A model generated the notes under the pieces. That model worked only from the letters and a program-made list of their open reading frames with translations, was not told the origin of the DNA and made no database searches. A stretch of DNA of 64,000 bases from Protonemura montana (Eukaryota; Arthropoda; Insecta; Plecoptera; Nemouridae). Both the position numbers and the translations under genes were made by a program. The DNA lies in assembly GCA_947568835.1 (NCBI GenBank), contig OX387604.1:21047076-21111075 (forward strand), read 5' to 3'. How positions within the stretch are numbered: position 1 is the first letter of the stretch; the number at the start of each line of letters is the position of its first letter. Of the stretch, positions 36,801 through 50,037 are shown in pieces.

Positions 36801-39800
36801 CCGTTTTTTTTTCTCAAATTGCGTCGGCTGTAGTTAAGATAGGTTGAAGAAAAAATATTCACTTCAAAAGTATTGAAATTTTGTTTCATAAAATATAAAT
36901 TTTGATTATTAAGAAAAATAAAAATCTCCCCTTCTCCCTTTTTATTTTTGCTACCCCTATTATCTTTCAAAGCGGTATGTTAATTTTCTTGAAAAAAAAT
37001 AGACTTAATAGCTATAAGTATAAACTTCATTTTTTGAAAGTTTTAGAATGGGACAGCGAGTGAATTTTGAGATAAAAATAAAAAATTATCACCGTGTGTA
37101 AAAAATTGCATGTTTTTACATGTGTTTACGAGTACATGGGTTAATCCACACAAAATCAACACAGCACTAATCCTGATCAACTTTTATGTGAAATAAAAAT
37201 ATGCTTACGCATAGAGCAGGCTTAGAACAGAATAATACAAACGTTTTCAACATTTTGTCCAGCACCGTTCATGCGCAGTAGCATTCCAAACTTGAGCACT
37301 TTTCAGTGTTTTGATACGCCTTCTGCCACGTTTGGGCTTCTAGCTCACGACTCGTTCAAGATAACGAAAAAATAAAATAACCAATAGAAAGCTGAGAAAA
37401 TTTCAGCGAGGTGAAGTTGAAAAAAATTCATGAAAATATAAAAACTACTCTTAATCTTCAAACATCCTCTAAATTAAAATAAAAACAATTTAATGAAAAT
37501 TTACCGAAAATGTAATGAGACATCACCAAAGAACTGATTGAACTTATCTGAAAGTTTCGTGATGAAATTCGCGTAAGTTTTTGAGATAGTTATTTTTCTC
37601 GATTTCGGAATCGAATAGGAATTTCACAATTAAAAGATGTGCTGATTTACCTACTAAATTTATTTATTCGAGAAAAACAAATGAGCAAAATCTATGAAAT
37701 CAGACTGGTTGATCATTTAACGGGGATTTTGCTTGCATTAACGCTTTGTAACTACGCTGTGGGCACGTTAAAAGATTAAGGGAACTTAAGTTGATAAAAG
37801 TCAGTGAACACAGGATTAAAAAAAAATATATACATATATATAATATATATAATATATACAAAAAAATATATATTTTATATTATTATATTAATTATATAAT
37901 ATTATAATATTATAATCAATATATTATTATTATTTTATTATTATCTATTATATATATATAAGGATACATAGGCTAATTAACGCTAAGTGAATGACGGTTA
38001 TAGTAGAAAATATGTTTTATTTTTCCACTATACTGCATAAATGTATATTTCAAATTCTTATGTTATTTACAAGACAAACGTTCTAAATTATTTAACACTG
38101 GGTGCGTACCTATAGGAAAATACCAGTAGAAGCTGAATGCATTTCATTGGCCATTGATGCATAGACCATTTACAAGTATGCTGTCAACTTACTGCAAATG
38201 GATGACAACCTAATAGTTAATACACCCCATAATTCTACAACCGCTCTATTTCATATCAACAGAAAGAGATCTCTTTACAGACTCCCCGCTGTTAGAATCT
38301 CAGCAATTGCATTGGGGGCTTGAGATTTTGGTAATATTTGCCAAACGACACACAAGTTATCTACAGAGACATCCATATTGCTTCCTGGCCTGGAAGAGTG
38401 AAGAAAAATTGATCTGATTCCCGACTTCCGGCACACCGACGGCAAATTGCCCCTTATCTAGTAGCTGGGTGAGAATTGGGAGTGGTACTTACCTGGAAAC
38501 TGTGCAGGGAACCCTGCCAAGGGTATGGCCACGGCCACAGACAGCATCGTGGTGAGCAGGAAGCCCATCCACCACGCACCCACCCATACGTTGCTGTCTC
38601 TTGACATTCCAACTCTGCAAGAACCATCACCACAACCTATAAACCCTTCAGCGTCACGATCCCCTGGGGTTAATGGAAAAGTGAAAAGTGATCTCATTAT
38701 GTACCTACCTACGCAAAGAGTAAAATCAAAAATCTACGTATTAAAAACGCAGGGGCTGTGAAAAGGATTTCATTTCGCTAGTATTTTCCCCTCCGCGAAT
38801 GTTTATTTTATATTTGCACTGTGCACAATGAAAATCTCGACGGTAGCATCTATCTGTACTCCCAAAAACCACCCTGTTTTCTCCCTCAGGAAGAGCTAAT
38901 AAACTTTGGTTAGCAAACAGAGTCTGGTCTGCCTGTTTCTCTGCACCCCAACCTTGCGTAGCCCCCGTCGACGAATTTACTTTATCTGGCGATATTGAGC
39001 CCTGGGGACCCCCACACGCGGTTCGCGCTAAAGCGCAAATACGCATTTATCCACATCGAGAAAAAACTAGAAACTTGCCTCGCACTTAGAGGGTATTGTA
39101 TTCGCGACTTTACTCTTCATTTTGTTCGAAAATTTTTCAGAAAGGTGTGTATATCGAGACGGAAAGTTTTCTTGGTGTCTGCTACCACTGGGTTTCCATT
39201 TTGAAGGAAAACAAGCCTGAGGCAACAGATGATATCCCTTTTAACGCTAGATACTCTTTCATCTTCCGATTTTCGAAGAATCATAGCGTGAGGGTTTGTG
39301 ACGGAGAAGATATTCACATTTTCAGGTATTAAAGATAATCCGCTCTCGCACGCAAGATCAAACTGAAAATTTCATTTCGTTGTTTTAAATTTCATTTTGT
39401 TTATTGGTGCCCCTCTCCTACATTAATTTTCACGGGGGGCGGCTTTCCACTCGCGAGCTTAACAGTGCTGTAGTCACGGAGTAATCTCCCTATTTTCTTT
39501 TTTTTTGTGTGCGTGTATATAATAATTTTGATAGTGGCCAAGTGGGGTTACCTTTACTCAGTAGGTATTACAGGTAGGCGAGGGTGTCTACATCCGCGAG
39601 GTGCTACATAGACGGAGACCGGGCTGCCCGCAACGCTAATGAAAGTGCGATGAAAGCAATCTAACTCAAAGTATTTTCATCGCATGAATAATTCAGCAGG
39701 TGGCTCTAACCTGTCTCCTTCCACTATCTTCTATCTACGTGAAGCCACACTCGATTTATCAAAGTCGTACTTCTTAGTTCATACCCCAGTCTCTGAGCTC

Positions 39801-41780
39801 CCTAGTAGGTATAAGGAGTCGGAGATCAAAACATTAAGGAAATAAAATTCCAGCGAGGAATTTCATTTTGGCCACTGTTCTGCTAGATGTGACAAACATC
39901 CTTTATTCACGAACTCGTTGGCCAACGTTTTCTAAGTCATGGTCACAAAATACGCGCGTCTCGCAAAACTGAAAACCGTGCCTAACAAAGTGCAAGTCCT
40001 CTCCACATGAAAAATGGAGAGCGAAAGAAAGTGAATTGAACAATCAGTACTTACTGGGAAGGGTCGACAACCATTACGTCCGTGTAGATGCTGAGGAAAT
40101 GTCCTCCGAGGGCATATCCGAAAGCAGGGCCCACAATAGCCATGGTGTAGAAAACCCCTATAAACACCCCAAAATTCAGTAACCGACCTTTCTGAATCAA
40201 CTCGACAGGACACCACTTTACCATCAACCTCTTTCCTTACCGAGATAAACTGAAGACATTTTAGTGGATACGGTTTCGTCGATAAGAGTCACACCAAGTG
40301 TATAAAGAGGTGAAGATCCAACCCCATGTAGGAAATGCCCAGCAAAGAACACCCACATAAGCAAAGACAAGTCATACGTAGATTTGTTTCTGTAACAGTC
40401 TGTGGTCGTAGAGTTCAAACCACACATATTGCTCTCCGAAGATCGTCCATCTCTATATGGTCCCACAGCAAAATGTGGCATTGCGTAGATGAAAGATCCT
40501 AAGCCCATAACTAGGACACCTCCGCCTAGCCAGAGGGGTTTCGACGCTCCTACCCTGCCCCCCAAATAAGTGACAGGAATCAGACAAATGAATGAGGCGA
40601 TGTCGTATGCCCCAGCAATTAATCCTGTTTGTGAAGATCGCAGTCCGAATCGACGTTCGATTGTAGTTATTGAGACGTTCACGAACCCGTTCACGACCAT
40701 TCCTGAAAGAAACGTGCTTGAGTTAGTGGCATTTTCTTAGGTCGTCACAAGTTTTCTCTGGAGTGTTCCACAGCTTTCAAGTTTCAACAGCCACCAATTT
40801 AAAGTACTGATAGCTTCTATGACGATCCAGTTTTTTAAATATATTAAAACACTCTTATTGAAATTAAGTTTACCAAGTAACACGTGTAAAAGTTTAGAAA
40901 ATCACTTTCATTTTGATTTATTACAAATGCAAATTAAACTTTTCCTCTGTTATTATACGTCGAATCGTGGTTATCACGTGGGCTGATGTTTGAATCCTCA
41001 CGCTTTATGAATGAAACATCATCAGATCGTTCCATTTAGTGTAAAGTGGTTCAACAATAACTTGTCCACTGTACACACCCACGTACTACAATTGGACGAC
41101 AAAGAATTATAGTACGGAACGTTCAATCGTCCTATGAAAATAGCCTACGCTTATGTAGCTCTTGTGTAATCCAATCGTAAATCACAATGACTTAGTAGGT
41201 ACCTACTTGTTTTGTTGTGTGTTAATTGAATTTGTTATGTTTACTGAGGGTATAGCAACTAGTGTAAAGAAGTACTTGAAATCTGTTCACAACTTTTCTA
41301 CTTGACAAAGTCCCTAGAGTTGCAAAGCCCCTCGGGATCAAAATCCCCAATTGTTGCTTCGGAGTTCGAAATGGATTGTCGTCCGGTATCACCTCGAATT
41401 CATCATTGTGTCAACCTTATCAATGGTACGCAGCTTTTATCGATTATGTTTGCAATGCTACCCAAAGTTTAAAACACACACACACACACATACACACATT
41501 TCAAATTCTCATGTTAAAAGTCACCGAGAAGAAATCTATTTACAAGGTAAGAACTTGATAGCTTTGAAACAGATTCCATAAGGTCCTTCTTTAATTATTA
41601 TTGAATGTTACCTTGTAGGGCTCCTGCCCAACACAGCCCGAAGAGAACCCATTTCGGAGTACGAAACCGCTGAAGACACGACGCTCGAAGAAACCACCAA
41701 CCACAAGGAAAATCAGGCTCCTCCGCTGCCACAGCCTCTTTTTCCTCCACTCCTTGCAAAGGCAGGAAATACGTGGACAT
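33827..41780 (-). CDS. Organic anion transporting polypeptide, SLCO4-like, Oatp-B, 9 exons, 646 aa
   Basis: Exons: 41612-41780, 40241-40702, 40055-40157, 38493-38614, 35629-35871, 35018-35216, 34334-34645, 34064-34246, 33827-33974; all phases agree and the frame is open to TGA. The start is the ATG at 41778-41780, preceded by an in-frame TAA. The protein follows vertebrate SLCO4A1 closely: CGWWFLRASCLQ before helix 1, VNGFVNVSITTIERRF, HFLHGVGSSPLYTLGVTLIDE, family signature VWVGAWWMGFLL, PAGGGGTYLGG, Kazal-like loop (CACTAVFDPVCG, CHAGC, NCSC), SMPALAATLR, RSFALGIQWLKVR, and DRTCILWQ. It should be a 12-helix plasma-membrane anion carrier; the substrate is unknown. The 199-bp exon at 35018-35216 and several phase-1 junctions have exact counterparts in Oatp-A, so the genes are old tandem paralogues. 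Confidence 0.95.
36605..37130. repeat. Candidate dispersed repeat in an Oatp-B intron
   Basis: The block starts with GGGTCATTCCATGTCAAAT and contains two related phrases, TGGGACAGCGCTGAATTTTG near 36770 and TGGGACAGCGAGTGAATTTT near 37050. Such internal repetition suggests a mobile or repeated origin. I could not assign a family or ends. Confidence 0.3.
37820..37965. repeat. AT-only low-complexity tract
   Basis: A run of TA/ATT repeats with almost no G or C, inside the intron between 35871 and 38493. Confidence 0.85.
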
Positions 41781-42774
41781 TTTCTCTACCAACTCGTTTT
41801 CTTTCTCGAACTGAACATTTTCAAACACGTGTTAAATCCCGGAAAACAGGCAAACACTTTTTAGCAAACACACACAACAAAAACTAAGATGTATTTACTA
41901 AATTAAATCTCTTGACATTTTTAGTTTTTCACTGAGCTCTGAAATATGTTTTGTAATGACCGCATCTTGGTATCGATACTATTTTGATACGAATTAGAGT
42001 CGGTTTTGATAGCGTCCCGATGTCCCTATGCTCGCGTCGCTTCAGTCACGTCCACCCTTTGAGAGGATCGCCAGCAGACTGATCCTGGCTCATGCTTCTG
42101 CTCCTGCTCCTGACTCCAGCCTCCTGCCTCCTGGTCGTAGAGTGACAGTCTTCATCTCTAGCCACCCAGTGCTCCCTCATCTCATCTCATCTCATAGCCT
42201 ACACACACTCACACACACACACACAGAATTCATTGACAAAAATTGACGATAAGCTGATGTCGTGTCATCTCGGTGAGAAATGGGATTAGCTTGGACAGGA
42301 AAAAATTGAGGGCCATTCAACACTGTGGGTAATATAAAACCTTTTGAATGTTTTGGTTATTAAATGTATGTGCTCATACACGTCAAATGTCAAATATTAA
42401 AATCAAAAATGATTGAAATTAATAAGTTTCAACAGACAAAGACAATACTATAACGAGGTTACAACAATCAATCCGAAAAGCGTGAATACTTTGTCATAAT
42501 TTTCGTATTTAATATTACATGTATAATGCAAGTTGAACTTGAAAATGAAGGAAATCCACTACCAAGCGATGATTCAAAAATATTTGTAAAGTCTTAACTG
42601 TTATAATTATAGACTTGGACTAACTAGATCATCACGAACCATTTTGGGAACCCAAGGAGCAAACATTTATGAGCGGCAATTGAAAAGTCAAAATTTTCAA
42701 TTGGCTATTTTCAATCTGAGCCAGGTAACTTGAAACATGTGAAATTAAACCGTGTTGCCCGAAGACCGATGAGT
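41781..42774. other. Region between Oatp-B start and lipase C 3' end
   Basis: Likely promoter and 5' UTR of Oatp-B. It contains a CATCT run followed by a CA/AC microsatellite at about 42178-42226. No coding exon was recognised. Confidence 0.5.
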
Positions 42775-45700
42775 TCATGAGGAAGGAAAGCCGACAGCAG
42801 CCTCTCCTGGGTCACTGCAACATCTAATATCTCCCACGTCGTCCGGTGTTTGTGGGCAATAAGGCTCGTCGTAATTCGTCACGCAGTAAGTTCCAACAGC
42901 GCTGAAGCAAATAAAGTGCCGACGAGCGATGCGATCACCCGATCACATCGATAACATCGATAACATCGATCACAGCGATCACCCTAACTGAACTACAAAT
43001 ATCTGGACGTCCTGATCCTGATCATGATTTTCGGATCGTAAGGCGTCGATTTACAGACTACAAGATAGTTACTTATAAATAGTTCCCGAAATTGGTCGTT
43101 TGAACTAATTAACTCAGTATATGAAACTTCATTATTTTTTACGTTACACAATTGTTTACTATTTCCCTCAAATATCGAACTGTTTTTCCCCTAAAACAGA
43201 CTTTACCAAGCAGACTTAACAAAAAAAAAAAAAATCTAGAGCTGTTATTGTAACAGTTTTGGATTATTTTTTTTAATTTGCATCATGGTATTTCCGAAAC
43301 GCAATACACGTGTAATCGTGAATATTAGGAAGGGGAGGGGAGGGATGCACGCGAATGGCGCTGGAGCCCTAGTCAATGGTGTAAAACATATTTGAGAGGA
43401 GTCAGCCCAAAAAATGATACTACAAACTGCACATACCGGAGCTCTGTGACAATTTGCTTAAAGCCGTACCAAAAAGGCAAAACATGCGCCAAAAATGAAA
43501 ATTCAACCTTTCCTAACACTACTCTATGCCTATGAATTCGCAAAAAAAAACATTGATATTCAAGTGTCTTATCTGTTTGCGTTTTAGTTTGCACAATCTC
43601 GTTTTGTTTAAAAAAATATATCGGCTAACTTTGAAAAAATCTATAAAATAATACCATCAAATACGAGCCTCTCTGTCAGGTAATTTGAGCTCATCTTGAT
43701 TAAATCCACCGCTTCAGTTGTGTTTGTGTGATAGCAAACCTCTCACAACTCTCGTAATGAAGGTTTGATCTTCGTACCTGTTGGGTGTGTGCTCCCCCAT
43801 CAGAATTGGTCCCCCAGCCTGTGCGGTCGAGGGTCTCTGGGTTTTCGACCCTGTAGGGCAGCGCCGGGTGCACGACGAACTAAGTCGGGAGGTGTGGGTG
43901 TTGATGCTTTCTGCCAAATAACACACACTGCGCATATGACTGCACAATGCCACATCTAGAAACGATTGCAACAAGTCATTTACCTACTGGAACTGTTTCA
44001 AGAAAAGTATTTTTGTTGTTTTTAATATGAGCTTTTGTACAGAAGGAATATCCTGATTAATATTTGAGGATGAAAAGAATTGACACAAAAAAAAATAGCT
44101 GGATATGTTACGAATTTGTATTTTTTCATTATTGTCATTGATTATAATTGCTCCCCAAATATGAGTTCAACAAAATTCAAGAACAGAAATGATATCGGGC
44201 ATCGGCTAACAGTCAGGTGTAGAAGGGGCATACGTATATGGCCTGTTTAAAGACGAGATTGTTCTCTCCAGTTGTCAAATTGCAATGGACAAGAGAATTC
44301 TAGCAGGGATTGCCACTCACTGGTTTTGTTCGCGCAGAAAGGTTGCATCCTGCCACCATTGACGCAGAAATCCACACTTCCCAGCCTTCCAGCTTCTCCA
44401 TAATGTCCAGCATTTGTGTGCATCACCTGCACCACTTCAGCATCACCACTACCTAACTTATTCGGACTTCTGATCAGAGGCTTCGCTGGGTCCAAAGCTG
44501 AGAAAAGTACAAGATGTACATACATTCGATCCTATTACAATGTCTATTTTTTATTTCGGTTTATGCATACGATATTAACTTTATCAACATTTTATCGAGT
44601 CATGTATTTATTTGGAATTTGAAGCTCGGGTGAAATCGAGGGCACTAAAAGCAAGTGTTCGAATTGAATTAAAATACCTAGTTTATATTATGGTTATGGA
44701 ATTATGAAACGTTCCAGATTTTGAATAATTTTTTACACATACAAAAAGCGACATCAAAAATATAACAGGTTTTTTTTTTAGAGGTGTTAATTTTTTTATC
44801 TTGTCCCTATGCACTTCTTTGTGAACCTGTTAATTTCTATGTTGCCCCTTCTGAGACCCAATTTAGCCGTCCGGCACTTAATTTGGGAATACCGGGAAAA
44901 GCAAAGAAAGGTGACGCTATCCGTTTAGCGTCGCATCGTTAGAATATATTTCAAATCAGACAATCAAATCATAAAAGTCATCATCTGGAGTCACTGTAGT
45001 AGACATTGCTAGAGTTATAAGTACTGACCTAGTATCCGATGCATTCGAAACTGCAGCGCCTGTGAGATTAGACCACAGAGATGAGCACCTAAGCTGTGGC
45101 CAACGCAGGTTGACATATCTTCCGGAAGACCGCTAGTTCTCAAAAACGTAAATGTTTGAGCAGCGCACTTTGCGACCAATTTCAAATTGTGAACCGCTGC
45201 TGGGTAACATGGAGGCTTAGCGATTTCCCCCCAGTCCAACACAAATACATTGTAGCTCCCATTTTTTAAATAAGCTGAAAAAAAGATACGGAGTATCGAT
45301 AATATTTCCAGTAAAATATATGCATAATACGACTTCATACTAAGAAGCTCGGAAGTTACGCAAGACAGAGATATAAGTATTTTACCATCACGAAGAATTA
45401 CCGTCGGTAACTTTCCATCTCCACCAGCATACCCATGAATTAGAAGCACATTTTTGTGGAGGGGGTTCCAGCCACTAAATCTGAGCCAGTCCGCTTCAGC
45501 TTCATTGACTTTCTTACGGGTTTTTGGGCTCTCACTGAAACACATTGTTCCTGTATTGTCCACTTGCTAAACATTCGGAATAGATGTCTGCCAAAATAAG
45601 TCAACAAAATTTAATTCAAATGTTTACTTCAAGGCATTACAGAATATTCTGAAGCTTTTTGGTTAGTAATCTCTGTTACTACCTTAACGCTCACAAAAGA

Positions 45701-46481
45701 TCTGTTTGTAGGATTTTTCTAATATGCCAGCTTAGGGTTTGATATCAGGGATTAATAAGGAAATAATTATCCTCAGTTTACCTTGCATACAAGTACATAC
45801 TGACGTCCTGGTCGGGGCACTCCTCCAACTGGTCCCTCGTCCACATGCAATCGGCTCTAGTGTAATTCCCGGATATGTCGCCCAAATAGAGAGGTCTGTT
45901 CAAGAATCCCTCTGGTCGAGTAGCTATCCGATTGAGCACCCCAACCCCTTCATCACGTCTCCTTCCTTTGCGTCCCCCGCGACGATGAAAGATCTGGGGT
46001 TCACATTCTGGCAAGAACAACACACAATATTCACAAGCCTCGCAATCTCTAGCACACACAGAGTAAATGCAGTCCCTTCCCCTATACCCCGGGCAACAGT
46101 CCCAATGTCCCGGCTGCAATTTTATATTAAAATGCAAATTGACTTTAAGCGTAGATAGGAGAACAAAGAAGTAAATCTAGTGTCATCTTGTTACTTATAT
46201 CCAATTCTGATTTCAAATTTATTTTAAACATGGGGAATTTTCTGATGAAAGTGTAAAAAAATTATTACGTCTAGAAAAATGTCCCCAAAATATAAAAATT
46301 GCACTGTCAATGGTTAGCATTGAGACTGGACTGTCTCATGGTAATTTTAAAGAACAAGTTCAATGATGCATATTTAATACATAAAGGTATGGAGTTAGGT
46401 ATGTAGAGAGTAGGTATATGAGATGTACTTACGTAAGACAGCGATGGTCATTATCAAGATAGAAATAAGTATGAGTTTCAT
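42775..46481 (-). CDS. Secreted pancreatic-lipase-family enzyme, lipase C, 7 exons, 383 aa
   Basis: Exons: 46433-46481, 45782-46007, 45386-45534, 45029-45274, 44321-44497, 43778-43955, 42775-42901; all phases agree. The first exon encodes only the signal peptide MKLILISILIMTIAVL. The mature part contains LEECPDQDVSMYLY, the oxyanion-region sequence LLIHGYAGG, nucleophile motif GHSLGAH, catalytic Asp in LDPAKP, and His in LCSHMRS, so the triad is complete. The C-terminal part keeps paired Cys (RCPTGSK, GTYCVT, RCCSD) and MGEHTP, typical of insect members. These enzymes hydrolyse neutral lipids or phospholipids outside the cell; the substrate is not evident. Second-exon start: the acceptor at 46008 joins the signal exon in frame, while an earlier acceptor near 46115 does not. 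Same orientation and intron pattern as lipase D. Confidence 0.93.
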
Positions 46482-47213
46482 CGCGAACGGGTCCAATTGA
46501 ATGACAACCTTTCACGGCAGTGGTACGACAGTGAATGCACCTAACGGACACCAAAGGATGCTATAGGTACTTTTGATATGTCACATCAAATGCGGGTCAT
46601 TATCCTTCGAAATGTTTCCTTATAATGATGATTAAAATGTACCACCTGTGCTCTGCAGGTCGCACAAGCACTCGCGCCGGCACGGACACTGGAAAGTGAA
46701 GACATGGCCCAAGCTTTCATGCTCATGTGGATTTCACTCCGTAGGTAGGAGCCATCATTTACCAGGCAAGTTGCTCCGTATTTCGTTGGATTGGTTGGGT
46801 ATGGTTGGTGGGGGATCTGATCACATCAGAAAATAGACTAGTAAGATAGGTATGAAAAAGCATGGATATACATTTAAATTAATCAAAATTGTGATCAATA
46901 GCGTGTTTTTGTTACATAAGGCAAAAGTTTTTTGCGCTTTTTTTTCTTTTTAATTATACTATATTTTGCCGAAGCTCCCCTTTCTTTGATCAGCGACTTC
47001 CTGATTAACCTGGCAGCATGATTATTATTTCGTAACATTTTTGATCTGCAATATTTTTGGTGACACACCCACTTCTAGGCTTCTGCTCCACATACCTACC
47101 TCTCAGCAGCGTGAGAGGTGGGTGAGAGATCAGGACAGCACTTGATTAAGATTTAGATACCTATAAAAATCGATTAGCATCAAGCCTTTGATGCTTCGAG
47201 AGATGCACTAATG
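46482..47213. other. Upstream region of lipase C
   Basis: Likely promoter and 5' UTR of lipase C. No other coding exon was recognised. Confidence 0.5.
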
Positions 47214-47221
47214 GTTTCAAG
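47214..47221. repeat. Target-site duplication of hAT-like MITE, left
   Basis: GTTTCAAG, repeated exactly at 47876-47883. Confidence 0.75.
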
Positions 47222-47875
47222 CAGCCACCGGAATTTTTATGTTTTTCGATTCCGATTCCGAATCCGATTCCATGTTACACAAAATACAAATTCCGATTCC
47301 GATTTTGATTCCACTCGGAAAATAATAACAATTCCAATTTCGATTCCGATTCCGGAAAGCTCATAAGAAAAATTCCAATTCCAGAAAACTCACAATAAAA
47401 ATGTTGATTTTGATTTTGATTGTTCTGTTCGGTCTCTATCAAATTACAAATTATAAAAATGTGAACTGCGACGCTGTCGGCGTCGCGACAAAGGGGTTAG
47501 TCTTAACTGAACTAGTTGGAAATGCAAATAGTCAAGAAGCCGCCTACAAGATTAAAACTATAGTGTTATCACTTCGGTAAGTCGACTGTCGCCCTACGCG
47601 ACTTTGCACCGAAAATCAAACCATCGAAAGTAACCAGCTGCAAAGATGCACAGAATGGAATTCGCAGTAGAAACAAAAATACTACTAATAACCATGATAT
47701 GAAAAGTTACATTGCTACCTACCAACCTGCCAACCTGTTTTATTCTCAGCTAGTTCAGCTCACAGACCACAAATAAAGTGTTGGTTTTGAATAGAATTTT
47801 TTCGGTAAAACCAAAAATTCCGATTCCGATTCCGATTCCATTTACCAGAAAATAAAATTCCGATTCCGGTCCCTA
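47222..47875. mobile_element. hAT-like MITE with ATTCCG-rich subterminal regions (654 bp)
   Basis: The element lies between perfect 8-bp repeats GTTTCAAG. Its left end CAGCCACCGGAAT matches the inverted right end TAGGGACCGGAAT at most positions. Both subterminal regions are filled with ATTCCG/CGATTC hexamers (47247-47360 and 47817-47868), in opposite structural positions. The interior has no open frame. Subterminal clusters of short repeats are typical transposase-binding regions in hAT elements. Confidence 0.72.
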
Positions 47876-47883
47876 GTTTCAAG
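47876..47883. repeat. Target-site duplication of hAT-like MITE, right
   Basis: GTTTCAAG, matching 47214-47221. Confidence 0.75.
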
Positions 47884-50037
47884 GCCACTTACGTATAGTA
47901 AGATAAAACAGCCACCAAATTAACCAACATGTTTATTATTTACATTAGCCATGAGTACGTACAGTCGATTTGTACGAAATAACCACGCAACTCATTACAC
48001 ACCTAGCACGCCTCAAAAATGATGAAGATGAGGCCATGGCTAAATAAAACAAAAATTACAAATTCTTGTGTTTTTATGGAACTGACAAGGCAGAAACCAC
48101 ATGCAGAAACGAAATTGACCTTATGTCTTAAACTATTTCACTCGAGAAATCCGGAACTTTACGTACTACACCAAATTGCGAGATAATTTGGTTGGCTCGA
48201 AGCGTATGTCGCACAATTTTGTTACTTTTCACCTCTAAATATTTATAAAGTCTTACTTATACTTCCATTTAGTAATAATTTATTGCTGCTCTGAAACGGG
48301 ATTTGTTTCCTTAAACTGCAGGGTGCCTCTCCGCTTGAAATCTAGGTCCCTGACACAAGCTCACAAGCTCTCCTGAAAGTCATTTCTTACGCCAAAATAT
48401 GTGCTGTAATATGCCTATTGCTTCAGGTGGCCAAGATACAGAATTTTGAAATATTCACCGAAGGGTGGGAGCTTACAATTTTGTGCCTTACAATTGGTGC
48501 CCAAGTATAGGTTCTTTAAAACCATCTCAACATCCCCAAGAACGGGATCTTTATAAACATGTGCGATAGAGTTGGTCATGGGTGTTATCTTAACGTATGC
48601 CCGCCTAAGGGTGGGATATTTCAAATTATTCGCTCTACAATTGGTGCCCAACTATAAAAATATGTTCAATACGATTGGTTAAGAAAGTGATTTTATCAAA
48701 TATTGTCAGGATGCCACACAAGTAAGTGCATCACTTCAAAATTTTCCCATATCATGATTAAATTAATTACAACTTGTGTAGAAGAGTGAGCGATGTAAAG
48801 ACAGTATGATCACTCCATCTAAGATAGACCCAACCACTGTTTATTTTTTATTAAATATTCAGAATACTTGTGAATTACCTATTTTGCTCACATTTCAGTG
48901 CCAAAAGTTCTCGAGACCACGAGTAAATTGAATCACTCCAAACTTTACAAATTGTCTCATCATTTGGAAGTGGAATCATCCTGGGCTTGTTTAGCTTGTA
49001 CAGTGTACGAGTGCGTTTAGATGTTTATACGCTGTAAACAGCCATGTTTACTTTTACCTGCCTCGCTTTTTCAAGTCGCATTGACCCCTGAATGACGCCA
49101 TTAGTCCCGTGCCAGAAGACCCATTGTCAAAAAAGTGCGTTGCTAAACACCACAAATCAATCCACATCGTTTTGCTTCGCTTTGCAAGTACTAAAAAGAC
49201 GCGACTTAAAAGACGCACTCATCACACACCGCGATGGTGTTCGTGAATCTGTTCATTTGAGGTGTCCCTCCTCTCCTCTCTAAACAAAGATATACGTCTT
49301 TTTTAACTTTCTTACGCTTTGAACATTTGTATAAATTTAATATTTATTTTAAGCCAAGATTGCATTATTCACAACGATTGTTCCTATATTATTGTTGTGA
49401 TATGGTTAATGCTCTAAGGTTAATGCATCGATCCAAGCCAATTGATTAAAGCCGTCCATGCTCAACGGAAGATTTAATTCTCCGAAAGTATTTTAATAAA
49501 CTAGTACATAAAAGTCAGCACTTGAATCGCAGCACATTTTAGTTCTACAAGAGTAATTTCCTACCTTTTAAGTTCGCGACTCAAATGTTTACCCATACGT
49601 CGACAGTTTCAATTCGCATCACACATTTGTACCAACAGAAATTTGTCTGGCATTGATTCTTTGCTCCAAACTGCTCAGTTCTTCTCTAATTGGAGACAAA
49701 AGTCAGAGTCTAGAAACATTTTCTCCGATCAAATGTGAGATGGTGATAGTTAATTAAGCATCATTTTATGCTTCGATTACGCTAGCTTTTCAAATCAAAA
49801 ACATAATATAAAATAAAATTGTATTTAATAGTGAAATTGTATATAATATAAATAAATAACTTAATTCATACTGATATGTACAAAAATATTCTAAGATAAA
49901 AACCTATTACAAAAATAATACTTTTGAGTCATTGTTGCACGAGAACGAAGTGACATTGAAGGGGTTCAGTTCGTCGTGAAACAATTAGCAATCAGAACAA
50001 TTATTCTCTAATAAAGTTTGATAGAAAACTTGTTGTG
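47884..50037. other. Intergenic region with a degenerate 50-bp duplication
   Basis: No gene was recognised. At about 48458-48511 and 48600-48654 (plus) two related blocks both contain AAGGGTGGGA and end in TACAATTGGTGCCCAA plus a short tail. The resulting minus-strand open frame (48415-48651) is a by-product. The last 200 bp or so hold the 3' UTR of lipase D. Confidence 0.45.

Noticed and set aside
46008-46137. Cys-rich peptide frame (HWDCCPGYRGRDC) before lipase C exon 2
   Set aside because: Joining it to the signal exon breaks frame, whereas the acceptor at 46008 fits; the Cys codons come from TGT-rich intron sequence.
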